Assembly (NCBI GenBank): GCA_035578905.1
Contig: JAQJVL010000249.1
Coordinates: forward strand, 420,001 to 484,000
Origin: Stictocephala bisonia
Taxonomy: Eukaryota > Arthropoda > Insecta > Hemiptera > Membracidae
Length of the DNA stretch: 64,000 bases
Reading direction: 5' to 3'
Positions 1 through 13,617 of the stretch are shown here, piece by piece (positions within the stretch are counted from its first letter, which is position 1; every line of letters starts with the position of its first letter). Under the pieces are notes generated by a model. It saw nothing but the letters and a program-made list of their open reading frames with translations. It made no database searches and was not told the DNA's origin. Made by a program: the position numbers and the translations under genes.

Positions 1-1
1 T

Positions 2-160
2 AGGGTTTTGAAAAAAACAATGATTAAATGACTCCATAGTTATTTATCTAAGTTAAATTTTCTTAATTCACGTCAATTCAGTTTTATCAAAGGAAAGTCA
101 TCTGAGGATGTGTTATTAGAAGTATCAGAAATAATTTATAACAATTTAATTATTCATTAA
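2..160 (+). pseudogene. Decayed non-LTR retrotransposon RT fragment
   Basis: Reading codons from 71 gives RQFSFIKGKSSEDVLLE, which matches the stretch of LINE reverse transcriptases just before the catalytic motif A (usual form QFGFRKGKST.DAL). Upstream in the same frame are LHSYLSKLNFLNS and, further up, KTMIK, resembling the usual SKVFEK.M..RL..YL segment. An in-frame TGA sits where an arginine is expected, which would fit CGA to TGA decay. The run of seven A at 11-17 also looks frame-disturbed. The frame ends at TAA 158-160, before any catalytic residue. This is a relic, probably continuing to the left outside the window. It is recognised only from motif similarity by eye. Confidence 0.6.
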
Positions 161-3100
161 CTTATCATCTGTCATATAGTTCACATTTAATACTAGAATT
201 AACCCTTTATATTATTGAAATCATTATTCATTTTTTATCAAGTAATTAAAGCTTCTTGTCATTATTGCATTCTATAATTTTTGTTGTATTTTTAACTATA
301 AATGAATATTCCTTTTTGTTTAAAAGTAAATTGAACTATTTGTCATAAAGACCACAATATTAAAATCTGCTTCCGGGTCACGCCGTGGACAGGGAAATGT
401 GTGTGGTAGGCCTACCGAAAGTTTTAATATTCATTGTTTTCCTCGTGTGTGAAGTGTGTTTGTTAAGTTTTAATTAATTTGTGACGCGTCCCACTTGGAC
501 TTATTTGTTTTCTTTAACCTGAAGATGCCGTCCGTATTCACGGCGAAACATGTAGTCACCATCACACGCTGTGAACTGTTTGACGGAAGGTAAAGTAAAC
601 CTATTTTAGTCTATACCAGGATTAGCATTTTTTTCTTTTTATTTGATATAAAGAGATGGAGATAAAGAGAAAATATTTGCTGTATTGATGATTTCATAAA
701 TAGTGGCGGAGTCATAAAATGAAAAAGAAAAAAAAACATACTTGCACACAATTCAGTTCTTCAGTCGCGTTGCCGAAAATCGTGTAATAGGCCACCTCAC
801 TCTCTGGCCGTTAACGAGTTGCGCGCAATCCTAGCTGCGTTAATTGCGATGTCCCAAGAAGGCCCCAAACCAGTACTCGAGTTGCGCGCAATACCGATCT
901 CAGGTAGTCTGTCCAGTCTTGGCCGCTCAAAAATGCAACTTAGACCTCAAGCTGTGCTATAGAAATATTTCGGTAAATATCACAATCCGCCAAAAATAAC
1001 TTGAATTTTCACTGGTCTGATTCCGAATAGCACCAAACTTATACTACAAAATAAGCACATATCTGCTTATATTCTGTGCTTATATTTTCGTGGTTATTGG
1101 TAAAATATAATAATTATCTATATCAGCTGAACTTGTTTCCAAGATGACAAAACCAGGATTTCATTTTTCTATAACAACTAAAGTGTGACAATATCTGAAT
1201 TGATTTTGGGCTTGAGTTGGATAAAAAAAACAATGAAATGGAAATATTTTTATTAATATTTATTATTTTGGTGTACGGTACTAGACTAACAATCATCGCA
1301 TATCCTTTGTTTTTCCTGTAACGTTTTAAGTACAGCTCGCACGTTTTGTTATTGGACCCTCGCCTAACTCTCATTAGTGATTTAATTTAAGTGATCACCG
1401 TAATACTATATCCTAATTAATCTAATTTGTAGCTAAATAAGTGTAAATAATATAAGTTGTTTGACTTTTAGTCATCTTTTTAACCGCAGATGTTTAATAT
1501 AATTATGTTTGCCATTCATTTGAATGTTACTATTAAATTACAATAATTTTTAAACATGTATAGCCTATATTACTCCCCATAGTTCTAGAGTTGAAGTGTT
1601 TGGTTATTAAAAAAGGTCCCTGTTCTTCTACTTAGGATTAATTTATCTAATTTGAAAGTGTATGCTTATCATTAATACGATATATATTATAATTGTTTCA
1701 ATTTGAAACCATACTATTACAGTTCAAAATATGCGCAAAACCCAAATTTACGTATTATTTTTTAACTATATTATTGTTTATTTGTAATATTTATTTGTTT
1801 ATATAGTTTTGTTAGTTCTTGGCATTGTTTGTTCTGTTCATTCTCAGTTGTGTAAATAAGTCATATTCGAATTGTTATAATTAAAAACACCACAGAGTGC
1901 GGTTATAGTTAATTTTGTTATTTAGACTGTGGTTACTTAAAATTAGTTATTTCTTATGTTATTGCTGGTCACGCTACTTGTGAAGTGTTAACAGTGTAAT
2001 TCCAGAGTGTCTTTTCCAGAGAAATTGAAAATATAAATAAATTGCAGTTTATCCATACTTTCACATCTAGTAAAATAATAGTATGAAAAACAGATGTGTT
2101 AACTTTAATTGTATTTGCCTTAAACATACGTTTTACAATAGTCTGATTCAATCAATGTTATAAATCGGTATTTTTTAAAGGGGGACATAAACAAAATTTA
2201 CAATAATTTCACAACCTGATTAAAATAATGAAAATTGAATCTAAATAATCAGTAGTCTAGTTATATTCTATCGCGATAATATTTCCTAACCAATTGCAAT
2301 TGACATCGAGATTGTTTTTCTCAAGAAGTAATAATAGTCACAACTCTTCATGATTCCGAAAAAAATAAAAACTGACCATTCACCAAACAATGAAATATTT
2401 TACAAACAATCATGCAATTACTTGGAACCAAATAATATGTTAATGTTACAGACAGTAATAATAAAACATATGTATATAATAAAATTAAAAATAATGCTAT
2501 TTTAAATTAAATGCCTATACACAGATTGTCTGAATCAGGCCATAAGATGAAAGCTATTTTTATCTCGTATAGAAGTAAATTAGTGGTTTTGTTATGATTT
2601 GTTCTAACCCTATCATTCAATTTGAATCTCATTTGGGTTTTATATTTTGCCCAGTATTATTCTATATAAATATCATAGGCCTATTTCAATATTTATTTTG
2701 TCAAAGAAATAAATAATGTCACATTTTTTAATATTTCACTATAGACTATTATATATATATTCCTGGAATATTTGCAGATTAATTTCATAATTGAAAGGAG
2801 AGTCATTGATTGGATTTGAAAACAATTTATTTTTTAATCAATTACCGCATATGAAAAACTAATGATTGAGTACAACAGTCGATTTAATCACCTAATCGAT
2901 GGTTAAAATGCAATAAATAAAGATTTTTCAGATGGGCTATATAATATGAAAATGTTTACTTTAATCAGCAGTAATTATCGCCAGCATTGCCGATAAGTTA
3001 GCGGTCTATGCAAGTGTGTCTATTTACAAATACACGGTGTGTTAGTCATATAAATCAATATGGTGTTTTAATTTATTCAGTTATAAATATTTCTTTATTC

Positions 3101-3265
3101 AATATGAATGTCACACTGAGTTTTACTGTAATAGTATCAACACAGTATTCTTTATTATTCGAAAGAGATGTAAGCAAATATAAAAACAGAGAACCCGGAT
3201 AAACGTTGGCCATATGGAATAACGTAAACAATTATCTAAGCAGGACGTTGTTTGTGTGTGGGACC
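161..3265. other. AT-rich non-coding DNA
   Basis: No convincing gene is visible. The short open frames here (for example minus strand 1123-1374 and 1969-2151) are AT-rich, lack recognisable motifs and look random. Two GC-richer islands stand out, 361-600 and 760-920. The second holds two copies of GAGTTGCGCGCAAT about 65 bp apart. Both could be worn transposon pieces. Confidence 0.5.
519..557 (+). other. Hammerhead-ribozyme-like hairpin motif
   Basis: CTGAAGA (519-525) is followed by a hairpin GCCGT(527-531)/ACGGC(540-544), then GAAAC (545-549) and GTC (555-557). This order, CUGANGA - stem II - GAAA - short stem III - GUC, is that of a hammerhead ribozyme core with a minimal stem III, as known from Penelope-like retroelements. 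The bases flanking the core (AAC before, ACC after) do not pair, so stem I is not supported. It may be a decayed copy, or the motif of an unrelated transposon end. Confidence 0.25.
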
Positions 3266-3369
3266 TGAGGAAGGAGAGGGCGGGGCGGCTGTCTGGAGAA
3301 TGGGAGAGTGGGTTAAGAGGAGGGAAGTGAGAGAGAGAGACAGAAGAGCGTGCGAGAGAGAGAGGAAAT
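3266..3369 (+). repeat. Purine-rich (GA)n low-complexity tract
   Basis: The plus strand is almost all G and A here, with runs of GAGAGAGA around 3330-3340 and 3353-3364. It is followed by a GC-richer stretch (3376-3425) and then directly by the 30-bp minisatellite. No TATA box or ORF of note is tied to it. Confidence 0.6.
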
Positions 3370-3469
3370 AGGGCTATGCGCAGCGCAGCGTGGGGCCTCA
3401 AAACGGTTTAGGGGCCTCGCCACAACTCTCCCATATGGATGGAGTATCTCTTTATATAGTAAAATCAAT

Positions 3470-4190
3470 GGTACCAGTATCCCATTCCTTCCATTGATAA
3501 TTACCAGTATCCCATTCCTCCCATTGATAAGTACCAGTATCCCATTCCTCCCATTGATAATTACCAGTATCCCATTCCTCCCATTGATAAGTACCAGTAT
3601 CCCATTCCTTCCATTGATAATTACCAGTATCCCATTCCTCCCATTGATAAGTACCAGTATCCCATTCCTCCCATTGATAATTACCAGTATCCCATTCCTC
3701 CCATTGATAAGTACCAGTATCCCATTCCTTCCATTGATAATTACCAGTATCCCATTCCTTCCATTGGTAATTACCAGTATCCCATTCCTCTCATTGATGA
3801 TTACCAGTATCCCATTTCCAACATTGATAATTACCAGTATCCCATTCCTCCCATTGATAAGTACCAGTATCCCATTCCTCCCATCGATAATTACCAGTAT
3901 CCCATTCCTCCCATTGATAAGTACCAGTATCCCATTCCTTCCATTGATAATTACCAGTATCCCATTCCTCTCATTGATGATTACCAGGATCCCATTTCCA
4001 CCATTGACAATTACCAGTATCCCATTCCTTCCATTGATAATTACCAGTGTTCTATTTCTCCCATAGTAAATACTAGAATCCCATTCATACCATTGATAAT
4101 TACCAGTATACCACTCCTCCCATTGATAATTACCAGTATCCCATTCCTACTATTGACAGTTACCAGGATCCCATTTCTACCATTGATGAT
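3470..4190 (+). repeat. 30-bp minisatellite, about 24 copies
   Basis: The unit is roughly TACCAGTATCCCATTCCTCC followed by CATTGATAAK. In the left half the base before TACC alternates G and T, so the true repeat there is a 60-bp dimer. Copies become irregular to the right, with a slipped spacing after 4060. Because 30 is a multiple of three, the array gives a long repetitive open frame (3350-4066), which I regard as an artefact. Confidence 0.9.
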
Positions 4191-4444
4191 CGCATTACCT
4201 TAACTGACGTCCTCCAGCCTAACTAATGAACTGTATCCAAGGTACAATGCAGAGTATGCATAAGAGTTATACACATTGTATGTACGCTTTACAATACGAA
4301 TTCATGTGCAATATTTTTACATAATAGTTTCATTCCATTTTATTATTATGTATAGAAAATTAATTAAATAATTGTTTTTTCTCCTGGTTACTAAATTTTA
4401 CTTTGAAAATGTACATATCTAAATTTAGTTAACCTTAGCGTTTG
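4191..4444. other. Spacer between two arrays
   Basis: AT-rich sequence separating the 30-bp and 119-bp arrays. I see no gene, RNA or transposon end in it. Confidence 0.5.
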
Positions 4445-7400
4445 GTTTTACCCAGCTAAACACACAGGCATTATATTTCATTTTATTAGCTAACATGCTA
4501 GAGAGATGCCTACCAGACTATCACTGAACAGTTTGACATTACACTTACTTCTAGGTGTTACTGTATTTTACCCAGCTAAACACACAGGCAATATATTTCA
4601 TTTTATTAACTAACATGCTAGAGAGATGCCTACCATGATTATCACTGAACAGTTTGACATTACACTTACTTCTAGGTGGTACTGTATTTTACCCAGCTAA
4701 ACACACAGGCATTATATTTCATTTTATTAACTAACATGCTAGAGAGATGCCTACCACGATTATCACTGAACAGTTTGACATTACACTTACTTCTAGGTGT
4801 TACTGTATTTTACCCAGCTAAACACACTGGCATTATATTTCATTTTATTAACTAACATGCTAGAGAGATGCCTACCATGATTATCACTGAACAGTTTGAC
4901 ATTACACTTACTTCTAGGTGGTACTGTGTTTTACCCAGCTAAACACACTGGCATTATATTTCATTTTATTAACTAACATGCTAGAGAGATGCCTACCATG
5001 ATTATCACTGAACAGTTTGACATTACACTTACTTCTAGGTGATACTGTATTTTACCCAGCTAAACACACTGGCATTATATTTCATTTTATTAACTAACAT
5101 GTCAGAGAGATGCCTATCAGACTATCACTGAACAGTTTGACATTACACTTACTTCTAGGTGGTACTGTATTTTACCCAGCTAAACACACTGGCATTATAT
5201 TTCATTTTATTAACTAACATGCTAGAGAGATGCCTACCAGACTATCACTAAACAGTTTGACATTACACTTACTTCTAGGTGGTACTGTATTTTACCCAGC
5301 TAAACACACTGGCATTATATTTCATTTTATTAACTAACATGCTAGAGAGATGCCTACCAGACTATCACTGAACAGTTTGACATTACACTTACTTCTAGGT
5401 GGTACTGTATTTTACCCAGCTAAAAACACTGGCATTATATTTCATTTTATTAACTAACATGCCAGAGAGATGCCTACCAGACTATCACTGAACAGTCTGA
5501 CATTACACTTACTTCTAGGTGGTACTGTATTTTACCCAGCTAAACACACTGGCATTATATTTCATTTTATTAGCTAACACGCTAGAGAAAAGCCTACCAT
5601 GACTATCACTGAACAGTTTGACATTACACTTACTTCTAGGTGGTACTGTGTTTTACCCAGCTAAACACACTGGCATTATATTTCATTTTATTAGCTAACA
5701 TGCTAGAGAGATGCCTACCAGACTATCACTGAACAGTTTGACATTACACTTACTTCTAGGTGGTACTGTATTTTACCCAGCTAAACACTGGTATTATATT
5801 TCATTTTATTAACTAACATGCTAGATAGATGCCTACCAGACTATCACTGAACAGTTTGACATTACACTTACTTCTAGGTGGTACTGTGTTTTACCCAGCT
5901 AAACACACTGGCATTATATTTCATTTTATTAACTAACATGCCAGAGAGATGCCTACCAGACTATCACTGAACAGTTTGACATTACACTTACTTCTAGGTG
6001 GTACTGTATTTTACCCAGCTAAACACACTGGCATTATATTTCATTTTATTTACTAACATGCCAGAGAGATGCCTACCAGACTATCACTGAACAGTTTGAC
6101 ATTACACTTACTTCTAGGTGGTACTGTGTTTTACCCAGCTAAACACACTGGCATTATATGTCATTTTATTAGCTAACATGCTAGAGAGATGCCTACCAGA
6201 CTATCACTGAACAGTTTGACATTACACTTACTTCTAGGTGGTACTGTGTTTTACCCAGCTAAACACACTGGCATTATGTTTCATTTTATTAGCTAACACG
6301 CTAGAGAAAAGCCTACCATGACTATCACTGAACAGTTTGACATTACACTTACTTCTAGGTGGTACTGTGTTTTACCCAGCTAAACACACTGGCATTATAT
6401 TTCATTTTATTAGCTAACATGCTAGAGAGATGCCTACCAGACTATCACTGAACAGTTTGACATTACACTTACTTCTAGGTGGTACTGTGTTTTACCCAGC
6501 TAAACACACTGGCATTATATTTCATTTTATTAACTAACATGCCAGAGAGATGCCTACCAGACTATCACTGAACAGTTTGACATTACACTTACTTCTAGGT
6601 GGTACTGTATTTTACCCAGCTAAACACTGGCATTATATTTCATTTTATTAACTAACATGTTAGAGATATGCCTACCAGACTATCACTGAACAGTTTGACA
6701 TTACACTTACTTCTAGGTGGTACTGTGTTTTACCCAGCTAAACACTGGCATTATATTTCATTTTACTAACTAACATGCCAAAGAGATGCCTACCATGACT
6801 ATCACTGAACAGTCTGACATTACACTTACTTATAGGTTGTACTGTGTTTTACCCAGCTAAACACACTGGTATTATATTTCATTTTATTAACTAACATGCT
6901 AGATAGATGCCTACCAGACTATCACTGAACAGTTTGACATTACACTTACTTATAGGTGGTACTGTGTTTTACCCAGCTAAACACTGGCATTATATTTCAT
7001 TTTATTAACTAACATGCTAGATAGATGCCTACCAGACTATCACTGAACAGTTTGACATTACACTTACTTCTAGGTGGTACTGTGTTTTACCCAGCTAAAC
7101 ACTGGCATTATATTTCATTTTATTAACTAACATGCTAGATAGATGCCTACCAGACTATCACTGAACAGTTTGACATTACACTTACTTCCAGGTGGTACTG
7201 TATTTTACCCAGCTAAACACTGGCATTATATTTCATTTTATTAACTAACATGCTAGATAGATGCCTACCAGACTATCACTGAACAGTTTGACATTACACT
7301 TACTTCTAGGTGGTACTGTGTTTTACCCAGCTAAACACTGGCATTATATTTCATTTTATTAACTAACATGCTAGATAGATGCCTACCAGACTATCACTGA

Positions 7401-10400
7401 ACAGTTTGACATTACACTTACTTCTAGGTGGTACTGTGTTTTACCCAGCTAAACACTGGCATTATATTTCATTTTATTAACTAACATGCTAGAGAGATGC
7501 CTACCAGACTATCACTGAACAGTTTGACATTACACTTACTTCTAGGTGGTACTGTGTTTTACCCAGCTAAACACACTGGTATTATATTTCATTTTATTAA
7601 CTAACATGCTAGAGAGAAGCCTATCAGACTATCACTGAACAGTTTGACATTACACTTACTTCTAGGTGGTACTGTGTTTTACCCAGCTAAACACTGGCAT
7701 TATATTTCATTTTATTAACTAACATGCTAGATAGATGCCTACCAGACTATCACTGAACAGTTTGACATTACACTTACTTCTAGGTGGTACTGTGTTTTAC
7801 CCAGCTAAACACACTGGCATTATATTTCATTTTATTAGCTAACATGCCAGAGAGATGCCTACCAGACTATCACTGAACAGTTTGACATTACACTTACTTC
7901 TAGGTGGTACTGTGTTTTACCCAGCTAAACACACTGGTATTATATTTCATTTTATTAACTAACATGCTAGATAGATGCCTACCAGACTATCACTGAACAG
8001 TTTGACATTACACTTACTTCTAGGTGGTACTGTATTTTACCCAGCTAAACACTGGCATTATATTTCATTTTATTAACTAACATGCTAGAGAGATGCCTAC
8101 CACACTATCACTGAACAGTCTGACATTACACTTACTTATAGGTGGTACTGTGTTTTACCCAGCTAAACACTGGCATTATATTTCATTTTATTAACTAACA
8201 TGCTAGAGAGATGCCTACCAGACTATCACTGAACAGTCTGACATTACACTTACTTATAGGTGGTACTGTGTTTTACCCAGCTAAACACACTGGCATTATA
8301 TTTCATTTTATTAACTAACATGCTAGAGAGATGCCTACCAGACTATCACTGAACTGTCTGACATTACACTTACTTATAGGTGGTACTGTGTTTTACCCAG
8401 CTAAACACACTGGCATTATATTTCATTTTATTAACTAACATGCTAGAGAGATGCCTACCAGACTATCACTGAACAGTCTGACATTACACTTACTTATAGG
8501 TGGTACTGTGTTTTACCCAGCTAAACACACTGGCATTATATTTCATTTTATTAACTAACATGCTAGAGAGATGCCTACCAGACTATCACTGAACAGTTTG
8601 ACATTACACTTACTTCTAGGTGGTACTGTGTTTTACCCAGCTAAACACACTGGCATTATATTTCATTTTATTAACTAACATGCTAGAGAGATGCCTACCA
8701 GACTATCACTGAACAGTTTGACATTACACTTACTTCTAGGTGGTACTGTGTTTTACCCAGCTAAACACACTGGCATTATATTTCATTTTATTAACTAACA
8801 TGCTAGAGAGATGCCTACCAGACTATCACTGAACAGTCTGACATTACACTTACTTATAGGTGGTACTGTGTTTTACCCAGCTAAACACACTGGCATTATA
8901 TTTCATTTTATTAACTAACATGCTAGAGAGATGCCTACCAGACTATCACTGAACAGTCTGACATTACACTTACTTATAGGTGGTACTGTGTTTTACCCAG
9001 CTAAACACACTGGCATTATATTTCATTTTATTAACTAACATGCTAGAGAGATGCCTACCAGACTATCACTGAACAGTTTGACATTACACTTACTTCTAGG
9101 TGGTACTGTGTTTTACCCAGCTAAACACTGGCATTATATTTCATTTTATTAACTAACATGTTAGAGAGATGCCTACCAGACTATCACTGAACAGTTTGAC
9201 ATTACACTTACTTCTAGGTGGTACTGTGTTTTACCCAGCTAAACACTGGCATTATATTTCATTTTACTAACTAACATGCCAAAGAGATGCCTACCATGAC
9301 TATCACTGAACAGTCTGACATTACACTTACTTATAGGTTGTACTGTGTTTTACCCAGCTAAACACACTGGTATTATATTTCATTTTATTAACTAACATGC
9401 TAGATAGATGCCTACCAGACTATCACTGAACAGTTTGACATTACACTTACTTATAGGTGGTACTGTGTTTTACCCAGTTAAACACTGGCATTATATTTTA
9501 TTTTATTAACTAACATGCTAGATAGATGCCTACCAGACTATCACTGAACAGTTTGACATTACACTTACTTCTAGGTGGTACTGTGTTTTACCCAGCTAAA
9601 CACTGGCATTATATTTCATTTTATTAACTAACATGCTAGATAGATGCCTACCAGACTATCACTGAACAGTTTGACATTACACTTACTTCTAGGTGGTACT
9701 GTGTTTTACCCAGCTAAACACTGGCATTATATTTCATTTTATTAACTAACATGCTAGATAGATGCCTACCAGACTATCACTGAACAGTTTGACATTACAC
9801 TTACTTCTAGGTGGTACTGTGTTTTACCCAGCTAAACACACTGGTATTATATTTCACTTTATTAACTAACATGCTAGAGAGATGCCTATCAGACTATCAC
9901 TGAACAGTTTGACATTACACTTACTTCTAGGTGGTACTGTGTTTTACCCAGCTAAACACTGGCATTATATTTCATTTTATTAACTAACATGCTAGATAGA
10001 TGCCTACCAGACTATCACTGAACAGTTTGACATTACACTTACTTCTAGGTGGTACTGTGTTTTACCCAGCTAAACACACTGGTATTATATTTCATTTTAT
10101 TAACTAACATGCTAGATAGATGCCTACCAGACTATCACTGAACAGTTTGACATTACACTTACTTCTAGGTGGTACTGTATTTTACCCAGCTAAACACACT
10201 GGTATTATATTTCATTTTATTAACTAACATGCTAGATAGATGCCTACCAGACTATCACTGAACAGTTTGACATTACACTTACTTCTAGGTGGTACTGTGT
10301 TTTACCCAGCTAAACACACTGGTATTATATTTCACTTTATTAACTAACATGTCAGAGAGATGCCTACCAGACTATCACTGAACAGTTTGACATTACACTT

Positions 10401-11967
10401 ACTTCTAGGTGGTACTGTATTTTACCCAGCTAAACACTGGCATTATATTTCATTTTATTAACTAACATGCTAGAGAGATGCCTACCAGACTATCATTGAA
10501 CAGTCTGACATTACACTTACTTCTAGGTGGTACTGTGTTTTACCCAGCTAAACACTGGCATTATATTTTATTTTATTAACTAACATGCTAGATAGATGCC
10601 TACCAGACTATCATTGAACAGTCTGACATTACACTTACTTCTAGGTGGTACTGTATTTTACCCAGCTAAACACTGGTATTATATTTCATTTTATTAACTA
10701 ACATGCTAGATAGATGCCTACCAGACTATCACTGAACAGTTTGACATTACACTTACTTCTAGGTGGTACTGTGTTTTACCCAGCTAAACACTGGCATTAT
10801 ATTTCATTTTATTAACTAACATGCTAGATAGATGCCTACCAGACTATCACTGAACAGTTTGACATTACACTTACTTCTAGGTGGTACTGTGTTTTACCCA
10901 GCTAAACACACTGGTATTATATTTCACTTTATTAACTAACATGCTAGAGAGATGCCTATCAGACTATCACTGAACAGTTTGACATTACACTTACTTCTAG
11001 GTGGTACTGTGTTTTACCCAGCTAAACACTGGCATTATATTTCATTTTATTAACTAACATGCTAGATAGATGCCTACCAGACTATCACTGAACAGTTTGA
11101 CATTACACTTACTTCTAGGTGGTACTGTGTTTTACCCAGCTAAACACACTGGTATTATATTTCATTTTATTAACTAACATGCTAGATAGATGCCTACCAG
11201 ACTATCACTGAACAGTTTGACATTACACTTACTTCTAGGTGGTACTGTATTTTACCCAGCTAAACACACTGGTATTATATTTCATTTTATTAACTAACAT
11301 GCTAGATAGATGCCTACCAGACTATCACTGAACAGTTTGACATTACACTTACTTCTAGGTGGTACTGTGTTTTACCCAGCTAAACACACTGGTATTATAT
11401 TTCACTTTATTAACTAACATGTCAGAGAGATGCCTACCAGACTATCACTGAACAGTTTGACATTACACTTACTTCTAGGTGGTACTGTATTTTACCCAGC
11501 TAAACACTGGCATTATATTTCATTTTATTAACTAACATGCTAGAGAGATGCCTACCAGACTATCATTGAACAGTCTGACATTACACTTACTTCTAGGTGG
11601 TACTGTGTTTTACCCAGCTAAACACTGGCATTATATTTTATTTTATTAACTAACATGCTAGATAGATGCCTACCAGACTATCATTGAACAGTCTGACATT
11701 ACACTTACTTCTAGGTGGTACTGTATTTTACCCAGCTAAACACTGGTATTATATTTCATTTTATTAACTAACATGCTAGATAGATGCCTACCAGACTATC
11801 ACTGAACAGTTTGACATTACACTTACTTCTAGGTGGTACTGTGTTTTACCCAGCTAAACACTGGCATTATATTTCATTTTATTAACTAACATGCTAGAGA
11901 GATGCCTACCAGACTATCCCTGAACAGTTTGACACTTACTTATAGGTAGGTGGTACTGTGTTTTACC
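4445..11967 (+). repeat. Satellite with ~119-bp unit, ~63 copies
   Basis: Head-to-tail units begin TTTTACCCAGCTAAACAC and end TTCTAGGTGGTACTGT. Unit length toggles between 118, 120 and 121 bp through two indels: CACACTGG versus CACTGG, and ACCATGATTATC versus ACCAGACTATC. Units are highly similar. Diagnostic variants, such as GCCAAAGAGATG with ATAGGTTGT, recur as blocks: a block near 6600-7080 reappears 2501 bp further on at about 9100-9580. The array stops inside TTTTACC at 11961-11967, where it abuts the minus-strand Ulp1-like pseudogene. The period is not a multiple of three and no long frame results. Confidence 0.95.
9612..11860 (+). repeat. 1070-bp nine-unit higher-order repeat
   Basis: Sequence from about 9612 recurs with an offset of exactly 1070 bp. 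For example CTGGTATTAT followed by the rare ATTTCACTTT lies at 9841 and 10911, and the next such variant at 10321 and 11391. The match continues to about 11860, giving roughly 2.1 copies of a nine-monomer block. The two copies look virtually identical by eye. Confidence 0.85.
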
Positions 11968-13352
11968 GTTAGTACACTGCATACAATTGTAGATTGTTGT
12001 CTTATTGGTGTTTGGATTGACATTAGGAGCAGAAAATGAAGTAGAGTCAGAACTAGAAGGAACTTCAGTGGAAGTTAAGAAATCAAGGATGGAAAATGTG
12101 TTTTTAATGGCACGTTAATGCATTGGACATTAGAAGTTAATTTGGACCTCTTCTGTTTTTTAGGATAATTAACAATTTTCCACTCTTTAGAACCATGTTT
12201 CATTTAATTTAATTGGTATTACATGCTTATTCCCTGTATGCTGACTGACGGTCTCAATAATATCTTCTCTAGGGTCACTTTCACCTAGCATACAATCAAA
12301 AAATTGTGTATACCATTTAACAAAATCATAATTACTCTTACCAGGCTTAGAACAAAAACCATTCAAAATTATTTTTGCACTTATGATGAAATGAAGTCCA
12401 CATTCAAAGTGGTTCTTTTGCCTTTCACAGAGAATTGATTGCAGCCTTTTAGCTTCAATACCTAATTTTTCAACTAAACATAATGCATATTTCAAGTTTG
12501 AGCTATTTACAGAGTCTAAATGAAAAGCATGTTTGTCATCATTATTCCCAAACAGGAAACTCCAATGAGAGCCATTTCCTGTTATGTCATCAGTAACGCC
12601 GTAAACTGTGTTACTGCTGTCATTTACACAAAAGAAAACATACTGAAAGGTGTTAAATTAGAGGGAGCTTAATTGCTCTTGAATAGTTTCATTTGAACCA
12701 TGATTTAAACGTTCACTTATGACAGGGTCCACAAACAGTGAACCAGTAGAGATTGACTTGTCGCAATCGTTCAAAGCCATGAAGTAAGATTGCATGATTG
12801 AATCATCCAACAACTTTTCATTCGTCATATTTTTAAAGCAATTTGACAAATTGTTATACTTTTCAAGTTCAAGAGTCAGGTACTCTTTGTCCTTTAAAGC
12901 GTTGTTCAATATTTTGTTTACAAACAATAACGCCTTCTCTTTTTCAAGCAAAACACACTTTACAGAGTCATTATAGTTTGAAGGAGTCAAACTAGTATCC
13001 AACTCACTGTCACTATTAGCTAAGGCTAGTTTAAGTAGCTCATTTTTATTCTTAACATTACTAAGCGCAACTTGAAGTTTGTCCAATGTATCATTAAAAG
13101 AAACTAATTCTTTATTCGTGGCCTCATATTTTTGAACAGCATTATCCTAAATATTAAAAGATTTATTGAATGTTGCCTGTTTACTAATCTTAAAACTTTC
13201 AACATTTGAATTCAGAAGCCAAATTTGACACTCTAAATCTATGTGTTTAGATATTAGATCATTATTTTGTACAGTGAGACTGTGTATTGTATTTGCGAGA
13301 TTTGTTATGTTGTCTTTTAAGAAGCTTGAGTCAAAGTCGGGATAGATACTTG

Positions 13353-13617
13353 GGGTCTGTTTCAGAAGAGGACCCCCACGCTTGAAAAATTTACTATATG
13401 AGTAGGAAACTTGGGAATGGTTGCGGGTTACTATTAGACATAAAACTAAAAGAAACAGGAATAACACAATAACCTAATTGACTAACCTAACCTAACCTAA
13501 CCTAACCTAACCTAACCTAACCTAACCTAACCTAACCTAACCTAACCTTATATAGTAAACCATCCAACTCATATAGTAAATTTTTCAAGCGTGGGGGTCC
13601 TCTTCTGAAACAGACCC
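13353..13617. mobile_element. 265-bp MITE with 51-bp TIRs and 8-bp TSD
   Basis: Perfect 51-bp terminal inverted repeats lie at 13353-13403 and 13567-13617, starting GGGTCTGTTTCAGAAGAGGA. They are flanked by identical 8-bp copies of GATACTTG at 13345-13352 and 13618-13625. An 8-bp duplication is typical of hAT elements and also of P and Merlin. The termini do not let me choose, so the superfamily is left open. No transposase is encoded. The interior carries a telomere-like (CCTAA)n run. Removing the element and one GATACTTG rejoins the Ulp1-like frame exactly, which proves insertion into that sequence. Confidence 0.9.
13483..13549 (-). repeat. (TTAGG)n telomere-type repeat inside the MITE
   Basis: About 13 uninterrupted copies of CCTAA on the plus strand, that is TTAGG on the minus strand, the arthropod/insect telomere motif. 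They occupy the middle of the 265-bp inverted-repeat element rather than a chromosome end. The five-base period puts a TAG stop in every minus-strand frame. Confidence 0.9.

Noticed and set aside
3350..4066. 238-codon frame with IPFLPLI repeats
   Set aside because: It is the 30-bp minisatellite translated. The period is a multiple of three, so lack of stops is trivial.
13483..13549. Chromosome end or fusion point
   Set aside because: The telomere motif lies between the inverted ends of a small transposon with a target duplication, so transposition explains its position better.
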